NCBI GenBank assembly: GCA_020152595.1
Contig: JAIGNY010001654.1
Location: 518,501 to 582,500, forward strand
Direction of reading: 5' to 3'
From: Chiridota heheva
Lineage: Eukaryota; Echinodermata; Holothuroidea; Apodida; Chiridotidae
DNA length: 64,000 bases
Part shown: piece after piece, positions 1 through 11,700 of the stretch
Layout of the letters: each line of letters begins with the position of its first letter
How positions within the stretch are numbered: position 1 is the first letter of the stretch
Position numbers and translations under genes: made by a program
Notes under the pieces: generated by a model
The model's database searches: none
What the model saw: the letters and a program-made list of their open reading frames with translations, nothing else
Told to the model about the DNA's origin: nothing

Positions 1-510
1 TTCCAAGTAATTTGAACCATGCATTAAATATGCATATAAACACAATGCCAAAAGATTATTTTTTTTAAATAAAATTTTCATTTTATTTTGTTTAAAATGC
101 ATAAAAACAACTAAAAAGAATAAAAAATGAGAAAAGTTGACATATATTTTATTGGTTTATTAAAAAAAAATACCTGTTTTGAAAAATGGAATAAGCCAAA
201 TAATCATGGTCGTGCATTAACGGTATTTAACGCATGGGTCATAACAATGCAAATACTCCATAGAAATTTTATATTTTGACATTATAGCATCATGACAATT
301 ATAGTTGTGCAATTTTGTGATGTATGAACATAACAAGAAAAACCTTTCTTTTTATTGTGCAATATTCATGATGATGTATGAATGAAAAACCTCATTTTTT
401 TCTAATGTCAACCCATTTAATTTGTTACTTCTGTTTCAAAATTGTTTTGAAAGAGAACAACCTTTTCTAAAAAGAGTGTTTTGGGGTGGGGGAGGAGGGG
501 GTTATTCCCT
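1..510. other. AT-rich non-coding DNA
   Basis: There is no supportable coding exon here. The stretch is AT-rich with poly-A and poly-T runs and ends in a short G-rich tract near 484-500. If the exon at 4307-4427 is real, this may be intron or distal sequence of that gene. Confidence 0.5.
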
Positions 511-514
511 CTAA

Positions 515-1305
515 AAACTCAAACCCAATAGCTCCCCTAGACTCACCTATTCTATCTGTCAACTAAGTAATCTGATTAACTAAGTCCTCTTTTATTAATC
601 AAATTTAAAGGTTATATCCCATCAGACTCACCAATGCTACTGTAGATCTGTCAACTAGAACCCCAAACCCAATAGCTCCCTTAGACTCACCAATTCTATC
701 TGTCAACTAAGTAATCTGATTAACTGAGTCCTCTTTTATTAATCAAATTTAAAGGTTATCCCCCATCAGACTCACCAATGCTACTGTAGATCTGTCAACT
801 AAAACCCCAAACCCAATAGCTCCCCTAGACTCACCAATTCTATCTGTCAACTAAGTAATCTGATTATTTAAGTCCATTTTTATTATACAAAATGAAAGTT
901 ATCCCCCATCAGACTCACCAATGCTACTGTAGATCTGTCAACTAAAACCCCAAACCCAACAGCTCCCCTAGACTCACCAATTCTATCTGTCAACTGAGTA
1001 ATCTGATTAAACTAAGTCCACTTTTATTAACAAAATTGAAAGATTATCCCCCATCAGACTCACCAATGCTACTGTAGATCTGTCAACTGAAACACCAAAC
1101 CTAATGGCTCCCCTAGATTCACCAATTCTATCTGTCAACTAAGTAATCTGATTAACTAAGTCCACTTTTATTAATAAAGTTGAAAGATTTTCCCTCTCCC
1201 CAATCAGACTCGCCAATTCTACTGTAGATCTGTCAACTAAAACCCCAAGCCCAATAGCTCCCCTAGACTCACCAATTCTATCTGTCAACTAAGTAATCTG
1301 ATTAA
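515..1305. repeat. 144-bp tandem repeat, about 5.5 units
   Basis: The marker 'gctccc' followed by a 'tagactcacc'-like string recurs at about 531, 675, 819, 962, 1107 and 1257, giving spacings of 143-150 bp. Each unit also has a second related half ('cagactcaccaatgctactg'), so the unit looks like an old dimer of a roughly 70-bp sequence. Diverged single pieces recur at 3567-3740 and 4108-4190. Confidence 0.85.
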
Positions 1306-1379
1306 GTGATCTACTTCAATTAACAAGAATGCAATCCATGGAGTTGCTGATCTCATCACCTTAAGCATACAGCATAGTG

Positions 1380-2620
1380 GGGGAAATAACTAAGAGGGTC
1401 ACTATAGTTTTGTGACTTTTGGCACAAAAATGTACAAATTGATACATAATTACCCCCTAAAATCACATATTTGACCTCTGACCATGACCCTAATCACTGA
1501 AACAACTTCTGAAATTTTTCTCATTTATCATACCTTCACACAGATTCATGTACCAAGGTATCGTTGTACATCGTAGGGTTGGTATAGGTCGTGTCCTTTT
1601 GAGTTTAAAATTCTATAAAATTGTGCATAAAAAGCACTTATTTGACCTTGACCCATGACCTTTGGACCTGCAATTATTTTTGTTAGAGTGTTAAACCCTA
1701 CCCATGTATTCAATTTGTAAAGGTAACCAAACAATTCCTTCAAAAGATACGTCCATCACCAAAAACTTGTTTTATTTGACCTGTGAACTTTGTACCCCAA
1801 AACTTTGATGACATAATTACCCCCTAAAATCACATATTCAACATATTACCTTTGACCCTAACCACCAAAACAACTGAAAGTTTTTGGCATGACACCTCCC
1901 ATGCTCAGATCGGATCGCTCTTACCATTCCAAAACTATGGGGGAAATGGTGAAAAGGGCCAGTAACTCTGTGACCTTTGACCTTTTGACCCCAGAGTCTA
2001 CAGAACACATTCATGTACCAAGGTATCATGGTACAACATAAGGTTGGTATAGGTTTTGTACCTTTTGAGTTTAAAATGCCGCAAAAATGTACAAATTAGT
2101 ACATAATTACCCTTATAATCACATCATTGACCTCTGATTCTTGACCCTAATTACTGAAACAACATTTGAAATTGTTCACGTTTATTGTACCCTACTAGTA
2201 CTGTATGACACCAATCATGCTCACGTCACACGTACCATTCCATACCTATAGGAGAAAAAGGTCACCAGTGATCTTTGACCTTTTTGATCCCAAAGTCTAT
2301 ATGGGACACAAATTCATGTACCAAGGTGTCATGGTACAACATTGGGTAGGTATAGGTCTTGTACTATTTTAAAAGGTTCATTTTACCTTTTGACCTCCAA
2401 TTATTTCAAAGTTTTGTTAGAATCTTAAACCCTACCCACTTATGCAATGTGTAAAGATACCAAGTAACCCTACCCACTTATGCAATGTGTAAAGATACCA
2501 AGTAATTCCTGCAAAAGATACAGCCATCACCAAACAATTGTCCCATTTTACCTGTGACCTTTGATCTTTGTACCCAAAACCTTTGGTTTATGTGTGTATT
2601 TTGGTTTATGTGTGTATTAC
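1380..2620. repeat. Diverged long-unit repeat rich in TGACC(T/C)
   Basis: Related blocks recur: 'attcatgtaccaaggt' near 1544, 2010 and 2312, and 'acataatta' followed by an 'aatcacat' string near 1444, 1812 and 2101. A 43-bp direct duplication lies at about 2425-2505. The blocks contain many 'tgacctttgac'-type strings. The spacing is irregular (about 300-470 bp), so this is a decayed tandem or dispersed repeat rather than a satellite. Confidence 0.65.
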
Positions 2621-2624
2621 ATTT

Positions 2625-3545
2625 TTTGAGTTATAAGCGACACAAAATCAATTGTTGCATACACACATATGCACACTCACATACACACCCACATGTGTAT
2701 GAGGGCATACGTGTGAAAGTTGAAAAAAGGGGACTTCTGATTTAAAGGAATTTTTAAACAATATATGTCTAGATGCTATACTTACAGTGATTTCATGTTA
2801 ATTCCCATTTCTTCCTGGTAGGAAAGCCTATGATAGCATACATTGGAACTGGGGATACACTCTTTGACATGTATACTTAAAACTGTGCCTATATAAGCGA
2901 GGACAAATACATTTTTCAACAGTCCCAAAGTGAACATTAAAGTCCCATGTGTATATCCTCACTTAAAAGATGTAGAATTTTACGTCCAAAACATCACATT
3001 ATAAATGGCGTTATTCACTTTGATTTGTGATGCCATGCGTTTTCTATCATGTAATTGGGGAAGTCAATTTTTGATCTGTAGGTGCAGTCAAGATATTTGA
3101 ATACACACCACCAGCATATGATAAAACACAGGGAAATTGAGGCAAGCCTTAAAACGGGCTGAAATTTAGAGGTAAACTACCTCAGTAACCTCACAGGCAT
3201 GTAGATGATCAAATCATCAATATTGTGCTTTCAGCCAATTGGGAATATCCCCAATTGCAGGTGTGTCCCCAATTGGAAGGTGTGTAAACATGATCATTCC
3301 CAATTTCAACCATCTACAAGTGCATACACACAAACACACGAACAGATGCAAAAATTACCAAATTTTGTCCCGTTCCAAAAACTTAAAACCCCCAACTCCT
3401 AATTTGAGGTTATATGAGATCCCCTGGTGGGCCCCACCAGCCCCCTAATATCAAGGGGGTGGCCATGTAGTGTAGAGGGTACAGGCAGTTCCGCCTATAC
3501 AGCAAAGTGACTACAATATCTCATCCCCACATGTATGTATATCTG
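2625..3545. other. Non-coding stretch with no recognised element
   Basis: The stretch holds a short CA-rich tract near 2660-2700 and an imperfect 'ccaattg' duplication near 3235-3280. No exon, RNA gene or repeat family was recognised. Confidence 0.4.
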
Positions 3546-3566
3546 GGTAATGAGATAATAAAATTG

Positions 3567-3740
3567 AAAGATTATTCCCATTAGACTCACCATTTGCCAA
3601 TGCTACTGTGGATCCGTCAACTAAAAATCCAATAGCCCCCCCTTACCACTCACCAATGCTACATTTATCTCTCAACTAATTAGTCCGACTAATTAAGTCT
3701 ACTTTTATTAATAAATTTGAAAGATTATGCACCCTAAGAC
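3567..3740. repeat. Diverged copy of the 144-bp repeat
   Basis: The strings 'agactcacc', 'caatgctact' and 'aagtctacttttatta' match the array at 515-1305 in the same order, with substitutions and small gaps. Confidence 0.6.
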
Positions 3741-3774
3741 TTGCCCGGAGGTGGAATTAATTATAACATTTTCC

Positions 3775-4110
3775 ATGGTTCTAAATAAAGGTGTCGAAAA
3801 TTTTCCCACGAAAAATCGTGACAGAAATAATAAGCAATAAATACATCTTTATATGCTCAGACATGTTCTGTCTTTCACAATTTAATGTGCTATTCATCAC
3901 ACAATTACGTGGGGGGATGCAATTAACCCAAATCATTGTGCCTGTAAGCCTCAACTTTTTACCAAATATAATTTTACTAATACTTAATCAAGAAATATAA
4001 AAAAATATCAATAATTTATGAAAATTATGAAGGAAATATTTCTACTCGTGAATTCCCATTGTCCCCACAGTTATAATTGCTGGAACCATGGCTTTTTTCC
4101 AGGTCTGGAC
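3775..4110 (+). repeat. Dispersed repeat, copy 1 (second copy at 46420-46685)
   Basis: Collinear with 46420-46685: 'cacgaaaaatcgt', 'aaatacatcttta', 'tttcacaatttaatgt', 'gaattccc' and a terminal 'caggt' occur in the same order in both. No terminal inverted repeat was found. It is either a transposon fragment or an old duplication. Confidence 0.65.
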
Positions 4111-4306
4111 TCGCATATGCTTTTTGTCAACTCATTAGTCCGATTAACCAAGTCCACTTTTATTGATAAAAGTCAAAGATTACAGATTAATGTTATCCAA
4201 CCACATTATTTCTTTGTCCAAGAATTTTTCAAAGCTACAATTTGACTGAGAATTCTATGTATCCACGTGTAACAATTGACTGCATTTTGTTCTTGTTTCG
4301 TTGTAG

Positions 4307-4427
4307 TCCTTATATGACCATAGCTGGCACACTGATGTGTCTCACAAGTGTGGCTGATTTCCCATCAGATTTGAGCACATTAGTATACTGCAGTATCCCT
4401 GGCATGATAAATGCCTTAGTACAATAG
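4307..4427 (+). CDS. Putative terminal coding exon of an unidentified upstream gene
   Basis: A pyrimidine-rich tract ending 'tttcgttgtag' is followed by an open frame of 39 codons and a TAG stop at 4425-4427. The first base completes a split codon. The peptide starts PYMTIAGTLMCLTSV and ends SIPGMINALVQ, mildly hydrophobic and without a motif I can name. An AATAAA hexamer lies about 170 bp downstream at 4594-4599, as expected for a last exon. I do not recognise the protein family and found no further exon of it at 1-4300. It could be a chance ORF behind a chance acceptor; the combination of acceptor, non-repetitive peptide, stop and poly(A) signal makes a real exon more likely than not. Confidence 0.5.
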
Positions 4428-4593
4428 AACAATGGAGATTGTTCATCTAATTCCAGTGGGGTTTCTTTGTGCTTAGGGGAGTATTTGGGAAATTTTCATT
4501 ACAACAATGATCCTACTGTAGCTTTGAGTTTTATTCTTTTGTCGAATAGTTTATTTGTGTATCAAGAAAACTAAAGGTTCAGGTTAGATTTTT

Positions 4594-4599
4594 AATAAA
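4594..4599 (+). terminator. Candidate poly(A) signal AATAAA
   Basis: A canonical hexamer 167 bp after the stop of the putative terminal exon at 4307-4427. In AT-rich DNA such hexamers are common, so the support comes from its position. Confidence 0.4.
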
Positions 4600-4619
4600 G
4601 GATTTAATAACTTCCTATA

Positions 4620-5835
4620 TGTGAGTATATATTTTTTTTCAGAATTGAATAATTTATTTCAGTACTTTGTAACATATATACAAAAGAATAAGTCACTATG
4701 ATATAGATATTGCTATAAGCTCAACAAATACATATGTTGTGGTACTAAAAAAGTAAAGAGGGCTTAGACAGTCAGTATTGCAAAGGGCAAGAATTATTGA
4801 ATAGCAGATACTGCAGATGCAAAAAAAAAGAAAAAAAGATTTTAAACAATGTATTTCCTTTGTTTTTCTTTTATGTGTCTAATGTTTATGTGTAAACAAA
4901 GCAATTGTTTTGTTACAAGTGAAAATTGGCATCGGCTAATTGCCATATAAGATAATATTACATACCATACCTCAGGAAATATAGAGGATATACATACAGT
5001 ATATTTAATGATGTTTTAGTTGTAAGTATGATTTTTCTGTCATGGCCCTCAAGTCGCGACAGGTCTAGTATTGTAAACTCCATGCTCAAATTCCGCCATC
5101 TTTTAATTGAGAACTATATTTCAAATTTTATTTAATGAAGGGAATATGATCTTCAAATTAAGTGTTTTGTATTTTAATGCTTACTATGCTACAATCAATT
5201 TCAGCAACGCTAATTATAGAAATTTATGGCGTTGTTTTTATTCACAAAAGTCATGTAAATTGGCAACTTTGAGGAATGTAGACGAAAACTTACGGTGCCA
5301 ATCCAATATTTTAATAGCCAGGTCTAAAAAGTGATATAAAGAATGGTATTATTTAGACATTTTTACTGTTTCAGAAACATAATAGAAATATTTATTACAC
5401 CAAAATATATTTTGAAGAGTCACAAAGAGATAGTGAAGGCCTGAATAATATTATTTGAAATTTGAATGAATGAGGCTAGTCTCACTGGATGTAGTGAGAT
5501 AAACACCTCACTTGGTAGGCACTACACTAGGGGGGAACTATGATATTTTTAGGGGGCGAGATCCGCCCCCTAAGACATGCCACTGCTTTCTTTATTCCTA
5601 TCCGTACAAAAAAAATCAAAAGCCACGACAGCCCTTTTTTAAAGGGTGTTGTTGATAGTCTTACCATGAAATTACATGTATTCTAAACTGTTGCATGCTA
5701 TAATTATTATGGAATCCAGTTTTCTGCACATCATGTAGTGTATATGCATACGTTTTAAAGTTAACTTGTTGGAACTTTATTTCAGCCTTTAGTACAACTC
5801 GAAGGAGAGGTGCTGTATTTAGGAAAATAAACATA
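4620..5835. other. Intergenic AT-rich stretch
   Basis: No exon, RNA gene or array was recognised. A G-rich/C-rich inverted pair ('agggggcg' and 'cgccccct') near 5548-5573 could form a small hairpin. Confidence 0.4.
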
Positions 5836-5837
5836 TG

Positions 5838-6249
5838 GTATTCTCTCTAATAAACGCCCATCTTCCCATATGTGCTATTTGCTGAATCTGTGCTTGCCGC
5901 ACCAGTGCTAAAGATCTGTAGTGATATAATGCACAACCACCAAACATAATTACGGCTGTCCAATGATTGTCTTTTGTAAGTTTGAAAAAAATTTGCCCTG
6001 TAATCAGTTATGTTATTATAAAGGGAAATTGTTTTAGATGCCGGGATGTGTAACATTACGATAATTATGATGCAATATTTATTGCTGGAAAATTAGGATG
6101 TTTTTGAAGCTATTTTTACTTATCATACTATGCAGCACTATGCCCAGTGCAATGTTTGTAAGGCTAGGGAATATGTACACAGTATTTCTAAAGAGTGCCC
6201 ACCTGTAGAAATTTTTCAAAAGCGCCCGGGCGCTTATTAGAGAGAATAC
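5838..6249. mobile_element. MITE with terminal inverted repeats (GTATTCTCTCTAATAA type)
   Basis: The left end reads GGTATTCTCTCTAATAAACG and the right end is its near-perfect inverse, ending 'ttattagagagaatacgg'. The arms match over about 22 bp with one or two changes. No transposase is encoded in the roughly 400 bp, which is typical of a non-autonomous DNA element. A related 'tttattagag' string lies at about 10070 in SINHCAF intron 1. Confidence 0.75.
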
Positions 6250-6639
6250 GGTAAATAGAAAACTTCACAAAAATTGAAAGAAAAGGAACAACTGAAAATG
6301 AAGATTTTCATATGCTAACTGATCAATGATATATCATAATCATAGGTATATATGATTATAAAATGTTTTACACAGAATGCACTGTTTTAGCTTACCTTTC
6401 AATAGAAGAAGACATAGAAGTTGAACCTGTCTATTCCTGGATGAACTCCTACCAAAGTACATTCTACCATCAATATTCTGACATTTTATCAGGAACTGTA
6501 GCCCACGGGCGCTACATTTTTATATATTAATTACCTGTAGATATACATATGCATCATATTACAGACCTCTGAGGATAGTTGTGCTGGTACACCCTATTTT
6601 GATGGTGTAACCAGGAATCTGATTCCTGGTGTAACAAAC

Positions 6640-6865
6640 CATACTAATTTTAGTCTTTTAGTAACTGTAGTGAACAGATTTAGGATTCCATACTAATTTT
6701 AGTCTTCTAGTTAGTGAACAGATTTAACAATCCATACTAATTGTAGTCTTTTTGTTAGTGAACAGATTTAACATTCCATACTAATTTTAGTCTTTTAGTT
6801 AGTGAACAGATTTAACATTCCATACTAATTTTAGTCTTTTAGTTAGTAAACAGATTTATAATTTC
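6640..6865. repeat. 44-bp tandem repeat, 5 units
   Basis: 'catactaatt' starts at about 6640, 6689, 6733, 6777 and 6821: one 49-bp and then three 44-bp steps. Units contain 'agttagtgaacagattta'. The first unit is the most diverged. Confidence 0.85.
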
Positions 6866-7009
6866 ACACTTTCCACTTAGACTTGGAGATCTGTTTCTTC
6901 ATCATGGAAGTTTTATCTTGTTAAGTATTGCACCCCCTAAAAGTTGTCAAGAAAAAAAGTTGGGATAGACAGATTATTTAGAATGTTTATGAGCAAAATA
7001 TAAGGTATT

Positions 7010-7364
7010 TTAACCCTTACTCTACCAGCACTTTTTTTGAAAATAAGCTCGGGAGGCAGAGTCAAAGATGGGGCACCAAAAACAGCGATATTATTGCCGC
7101 GTGGTAGAGTAAGGCTTAATCAAGGGTTGATTATTGAAGGGTCCTCTGTCTTCCAGTCAGTAGAGTTGAGCTCGTTCCGCTTCAGTGACCCGCTGGGCCG
7201 CTTACCGGGATCATGCTGCATATATTTTGGAGTCGGCACACTTGTCGCGGGTTTCTTAACACTTACTCTACCAGCACTTTTTTGAAAATGCACTCGGGAA
7301 GCAGAGTTAAAGATGGGGCACCCAAAACGGCGATAATATCGCCGGATGGTAGAGTAAGGGTTAA
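7010..7364. mobile_element. Composite TTAA-flanked MITE (piggyBac-type ends), copy 1
   Basis: A TTAA (7010-7013) is followed by CCCTTACTCTACCAGCAC; the right end reads GGTAGAGTAAGGG followed by TTAA (7361-7364). TTAA target sites and ends starting CCC are the hallmark of piggyBac transposition. Internally there are two directly repeated palindromic modules of about 100 bp (7014-7115 and 7260-7360), each with its own CTTACTCTACC/GGTAGAGTAAG ends and each bordered by TTAA (also at 7116-7119 and 7256-7259). They enclose about 136 bp of unique sequence. No transposase is present. The same arrangement recurs at 33784-34137. Confidence 0.8.
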
Positions 7365-7369
7365 GAACT

Positions 7370-8480
7370 TATTCCAATTTCAATTAAAGTGTCCACCAAG
7401 CTGTAAGACCCTCTTCAGAATCAGGCACTTAAGACCCTGGAAAAAGTTTCATTTTTTTTTTTCTCAAGTCAACTTATTTCAGTGATATGATCAGGCGTAA
7501 TAAATATTGAAAACTATCGGAAGCAATTGTTCCTATTTCAGTAGAAAGAAATGGAAGTATGGATGCTGAATGACTAATCCGAGAGAAAATATGGTACTTT
7601 AAATAAAAAATCTAAAAAAAATCTGGGATTCTCAAAACTGATGCACGAGGGTGGGTGATGGGTTCATGATTTTTCTATTGTACTTTTTTCTACTTTTCCT
7701 TGATCCGTCTGTCATAAAATGATTGTTTTTAGACCTTCAATATATTGTGCTAATTGGTACAGTATAAGAGACAATTTTTATCTGAATGAATTTGACACAG
7801 TATAAGGGACACTTTTTATCTGAATGAATTTGACAGGTGAATATGGGAACTGACACTCAATCTTTTGCAGTAACATTAAAGGTGTATGCCATTAATGTGA
7901 TAATTTTGAAATTGATTGAAAGCTAAATCAAAATTATTTGAAAATTTCAGAGATTTTTGAAATTTTTAGTTCTTCATATATTAAGTTTCATTGAAGAGAC
8001 CAAGTATGGCATGCACCTTGCTACATTCCAAGTATGCATGAAAATTCAAATTATCACCCAGAATGGCATTGAAATGGTCAATTTTCTTGGGAAGGTTTGC
8101 TATGAAGGTTCGCTATATGATGGTTTTCACTGGATTTTAAAGTTATTTAGCTAATGTAATTTGCAGCTTTCTATCCACAGATCTTTAAGGTGATAACAAA
8201 CAAGGACAGAAATGTACATCTTTTAAAAAATATATATTTTGGAAATGTTGCAATGAGTTATGGTGTGTGATAAATGATACAGGCAATCTAAATTTCAGGT
8301 GATATGTGACCATATAAAGAGATACAGTAAATAGTATACAAAGTAGAATTTCAAAGAAAAAAATATATTTCTGGAGCATAATCTAGTCCAAATATGATTT
8401 TTTTTTATATTGTACAAATTAATTTGCAAGTTGTCTTAATTATTCATTGTTTTCGTTGCATATCAATGTAATATTTATAA
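7370..8480. other. Region upstream of SINHCAF, AT-rich
   Basis: No coding exon was recognised. A 46-bp direct duplication around 'gtataagrgacaatttttatctgaatgaat' lies near 7758-7830. The SINHCAF promoter or a non-coding first exon may lie here or further left, but I could not place it. Confidence 0.4.
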
Positions 8481-8506
8481 AGGCTGTTTTTTTTCTCAAT
8501 TTTCAG

Positions 8507-8682
8507 ACATGTGCCTTTTAGGCCTCTTTGGTCATCATTCAGTGGCTTAGGGCTCATTCAACTATTTTAACCAACTTACCAGTCTGACGTCACTTGACCA
8601 TCTAGTGTAACTTAACCAAGCTTCTTTCCTGTGCATCATCGCAATCTTATCATCTTAAAAATTAGGTCCAGCTGACTGAGCC
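8507..8682 (+). promoter_or_regulatory. Probable SINHCAF 5'UTR with CRE palindrome and small uORF
   Basis: A strong acceptor-like sequence ('ctcaattttcag') ends at 8506, so the segment up to the ATG is probably the 5' part of the first coding exon, with a non-coding exon further upstream. It holds a full CRE palindrome TGACGTCA at 8585-8592 and an upstream ATG at 8509 that opens 13 codons and stops at 8550. If 8506 is not an acceptor, the same stretch would instead be promoter-proximal DNA. No TATA box or initiator could be assigned. Confidence 0.45.
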
Positions 8683-8770
8683 ATGTTCACCTTTCATCGG
8701 CCCAAGATCTACCGCAGCGCGCATGGATGCTGTATCTGCGGCGCTAAATCCTCCAGTTCCAGGTTTACAG
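8683..8770 (+). CDS. SINHCAF: SINHCAF coding exon 1
   Basis: Encodes residues 1-29 plus the first base of codon 30: MFTFHRPKIYRS, then CCIC, then AKSSSSRFT. The donor at 8771 is the strong 'gtaagt'. The two cysteine pairs of the zinc-binding domain are divided between this exon and exon 2. The segment is CpG-rich compared with its surroundings. Confidence 0.93.
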
Positions 8771-11700
8771 GTAAGTAATGAAAGTACCACTCGACAAGCC
8801 CTCAGTATGACTGAGATTGGTTCTGGTTTGATTGTAGCATGAATATTCATGCCCAAATCACGTAGCGACCCAAATCCTAAGAATTTGGGCATGGACACAT
8901 GCGCCAGTACCTATTGAAAAAGCTGAACCATGAACTGAACCAAAAGTTAACCAGCATGTGAAAACCTTGTTTTCGTCTAAAAATTCAACCATACAGACTT
9001 TGATTCCTTCTTTAGAAATTTACTGAAGGAAATTTATAATAGGTCGTTCAGAAGACAAAGTTTTTGCTCTTAAATACAAAAATTTTGTTTCAAGGAAAAG
9101 GATCTGCGTATTATCAAAACGATGTATGCCAGCTTCCATCTATGATTGCGAATACAAACCGAAATGCTAGTGCGTAAAAAGCTTGTTGTGTACACCCGCG
9201 CGAAATGAGCACACAATTTTACACTTATACGCCGATTTGTCATGTCGTGTGTGGTGAACAAGCAAGTAGTGGTGGAAGGAGAAAATTTGTCAGACAATTT
9301 TTAAGAAAAAGTGATAATTTGGTACGGTTTTAGGACTTTCAAATTGATTTAGGTAAGGTCATAATATTGTCTAACAATATTTTGAACCGTGGGTGAAATT
9401 TTTAACCTTTTCCTGAATAAATTTCTTGATAATTTAAACGTATACTTTGAGTTCAACTGCTTGGAGACCGCTGTACAGCATGAATAGGCAAAACATGAAA
9501 TGTGTTTTATTTAAAATACTGTGTTCTAATATCATCAGCTCTTTCCGGGCAACTATTTTTTTTAATCCCCATACCAGAGTTTTTGCGATTTTTTTGTAAT
9601 TTTATTGATGCTAAAAAAAATGCACAAGGTTTTTCTCTTCACCTTTAATAGGGGAGGGGAGGGATATTCTTAATCAAGTTTTTTTCTCTAGCATTGTCAG
9701 GCCTTAGGTGGCAGGGCAGATGGAGTGAAATCACTGAAGGAAATATTAAATGTCCTCAAAATGATTTAATTGTTGAATTGCATAGTTTCCCAATAAAAGC
9801 AAAAAGTAATAAGCGCTCGGGCACTTACGAAATATAGAATTGCACCACTTTAAATACCCAAAGTTTGTTCCTAATTAGCGCCCATATTCTGGGGTCGCGG
9901 ACAGTTTGCTGTTTGAGCTACATTGTGGGTACTGGTTCTATGCTAGTCCCACAATAACCACCACAAAAAATGGTGAGTGTCAAAATATGCAAATAATGTA
10001 ATAAATGTTATTGTAAGTCTTCAAATTAATCAAGAAATGATGTTATCAGTCAAAAAAAAAGGGCGGGTGTTTATTAGAGCAGGGGCACTTAATACATTGA
10101 GTACTGTATATAGCATTTACAGTATATAACATTTATTTTTGAAGTTCATATTTTCACCCCATTCCCATTACAATTTACAAATTTTTCCCCCAAAAATCTT
10201 TATTTCAATTTTGATCTATCTTACTGGGGATTATCTACATGATGATTTCATTTGAGGTCCAATCTTTACTTTTATCTACTATTCAGGTTAAGCATGTAGT
10301 ATTTTGTGTTCCTTTTAGGTCAGATTAAAATTTCATCACTTTCTTTCATGCCATAAGCCAATTTTTTAGATTTTATTACATGCCAGAAACCAATTGATTT
10401 GATTTTCTTATGTGTCCCCCCCCAAAAAAACAAAAAAACGCACCTTATACACCACCATTCATCCATTATGATCATTCGCTGTTTCAATGTAAGCCAAATT
10501 TTGATAATTTATTCTCAGGATGCTAAATAAATCCACACACAAAACTTCATCAAAATTACATCTTGAAATATGTTGAGGAATTACAGACATACAAACATAC
10601 CAACAACCAAACAAAGGATTGTAAGCGAAAGCGAAACCCCCATGCAACTGTGTTGGGAGAAGGTAATTTGTAACAACTCAAGTCTTTATTTGAAATTTAC
10701 TTTCTGGAACATGGAGACTATTTTAGGGAGGAAATGATGAAACCCATGAAGCATTTGCTTTGGAGCTATTAATTAGGTCAGGTTCAACATCAATGCATGT
10801 CTAAAATTCCAAAGATAGAAAACATTAAAATCTATCGTTACTTGGTATTTGCAAATCATTGGAGATACACCCTGGCCGAAGAACATCAAATTTGACAAAT
10901 ATGCGACATATCAAGACCTTCATAGTCTATTATTGAGATTTACAATAGAAAGTGATTTCATATTTGATTATTAATATTTTTCAGACAGCAAAAGATATGA
11001 GATGGAGTTCCAATCATGTTTTAACCTTGATGTGAATGACCACAGAGCTGGTGAAATATGTAATGCATGTGTGCTACTCATTAAAAGATGGAAGAAACTA
11101 CCAAAGGGAACGCAGAGAAATTGGAACCACGTAAGTGAATAAAAAAGTGTGATATTTACACATTTTTATTAATATATGACAACATTTGCAGCATATTCTT
11201 TCGTCATCTTTCTAGGAAAAAGGCAGACCTTTAGGGGGAATTAACTGCATTCATTCCTTTTTCATAATGCGAACCTAGTATTTTGTTAATTGTTTTGTTA
11301 AGGGATTAGTTCAGTGGTCAAGCATGTTCATCTTATAGGAAAGAGGACTTCAAAAGAAACTAAATGATGAAGAAAGCTTTCAAAAATCTTATTCCGTTAA
11401 GGAGATAAAAGTTTGGTATCATTTGTGTACAAACTACCAAAATCAGACTGGTTGTGATGTCACAGCCTCAGATTCCTCAAAGTCTTGATGTATTTTAAAG
11501 AATGTTTATTTGATTTTTTTACTATTTAAATTACTTTTCCTCAAACTTTCTTGAGGTGGTATATCATAAATACCCTTCCTAGATTCAGTTTTGACATATC
11601 CCATTGTTTTTGAGCCACAAAATCGCAGGACAAAATATGATAGAATACATAAAGACTGAGGAATCTGAAGCTATGACATCACAATTAGTCTGATTTTAGT

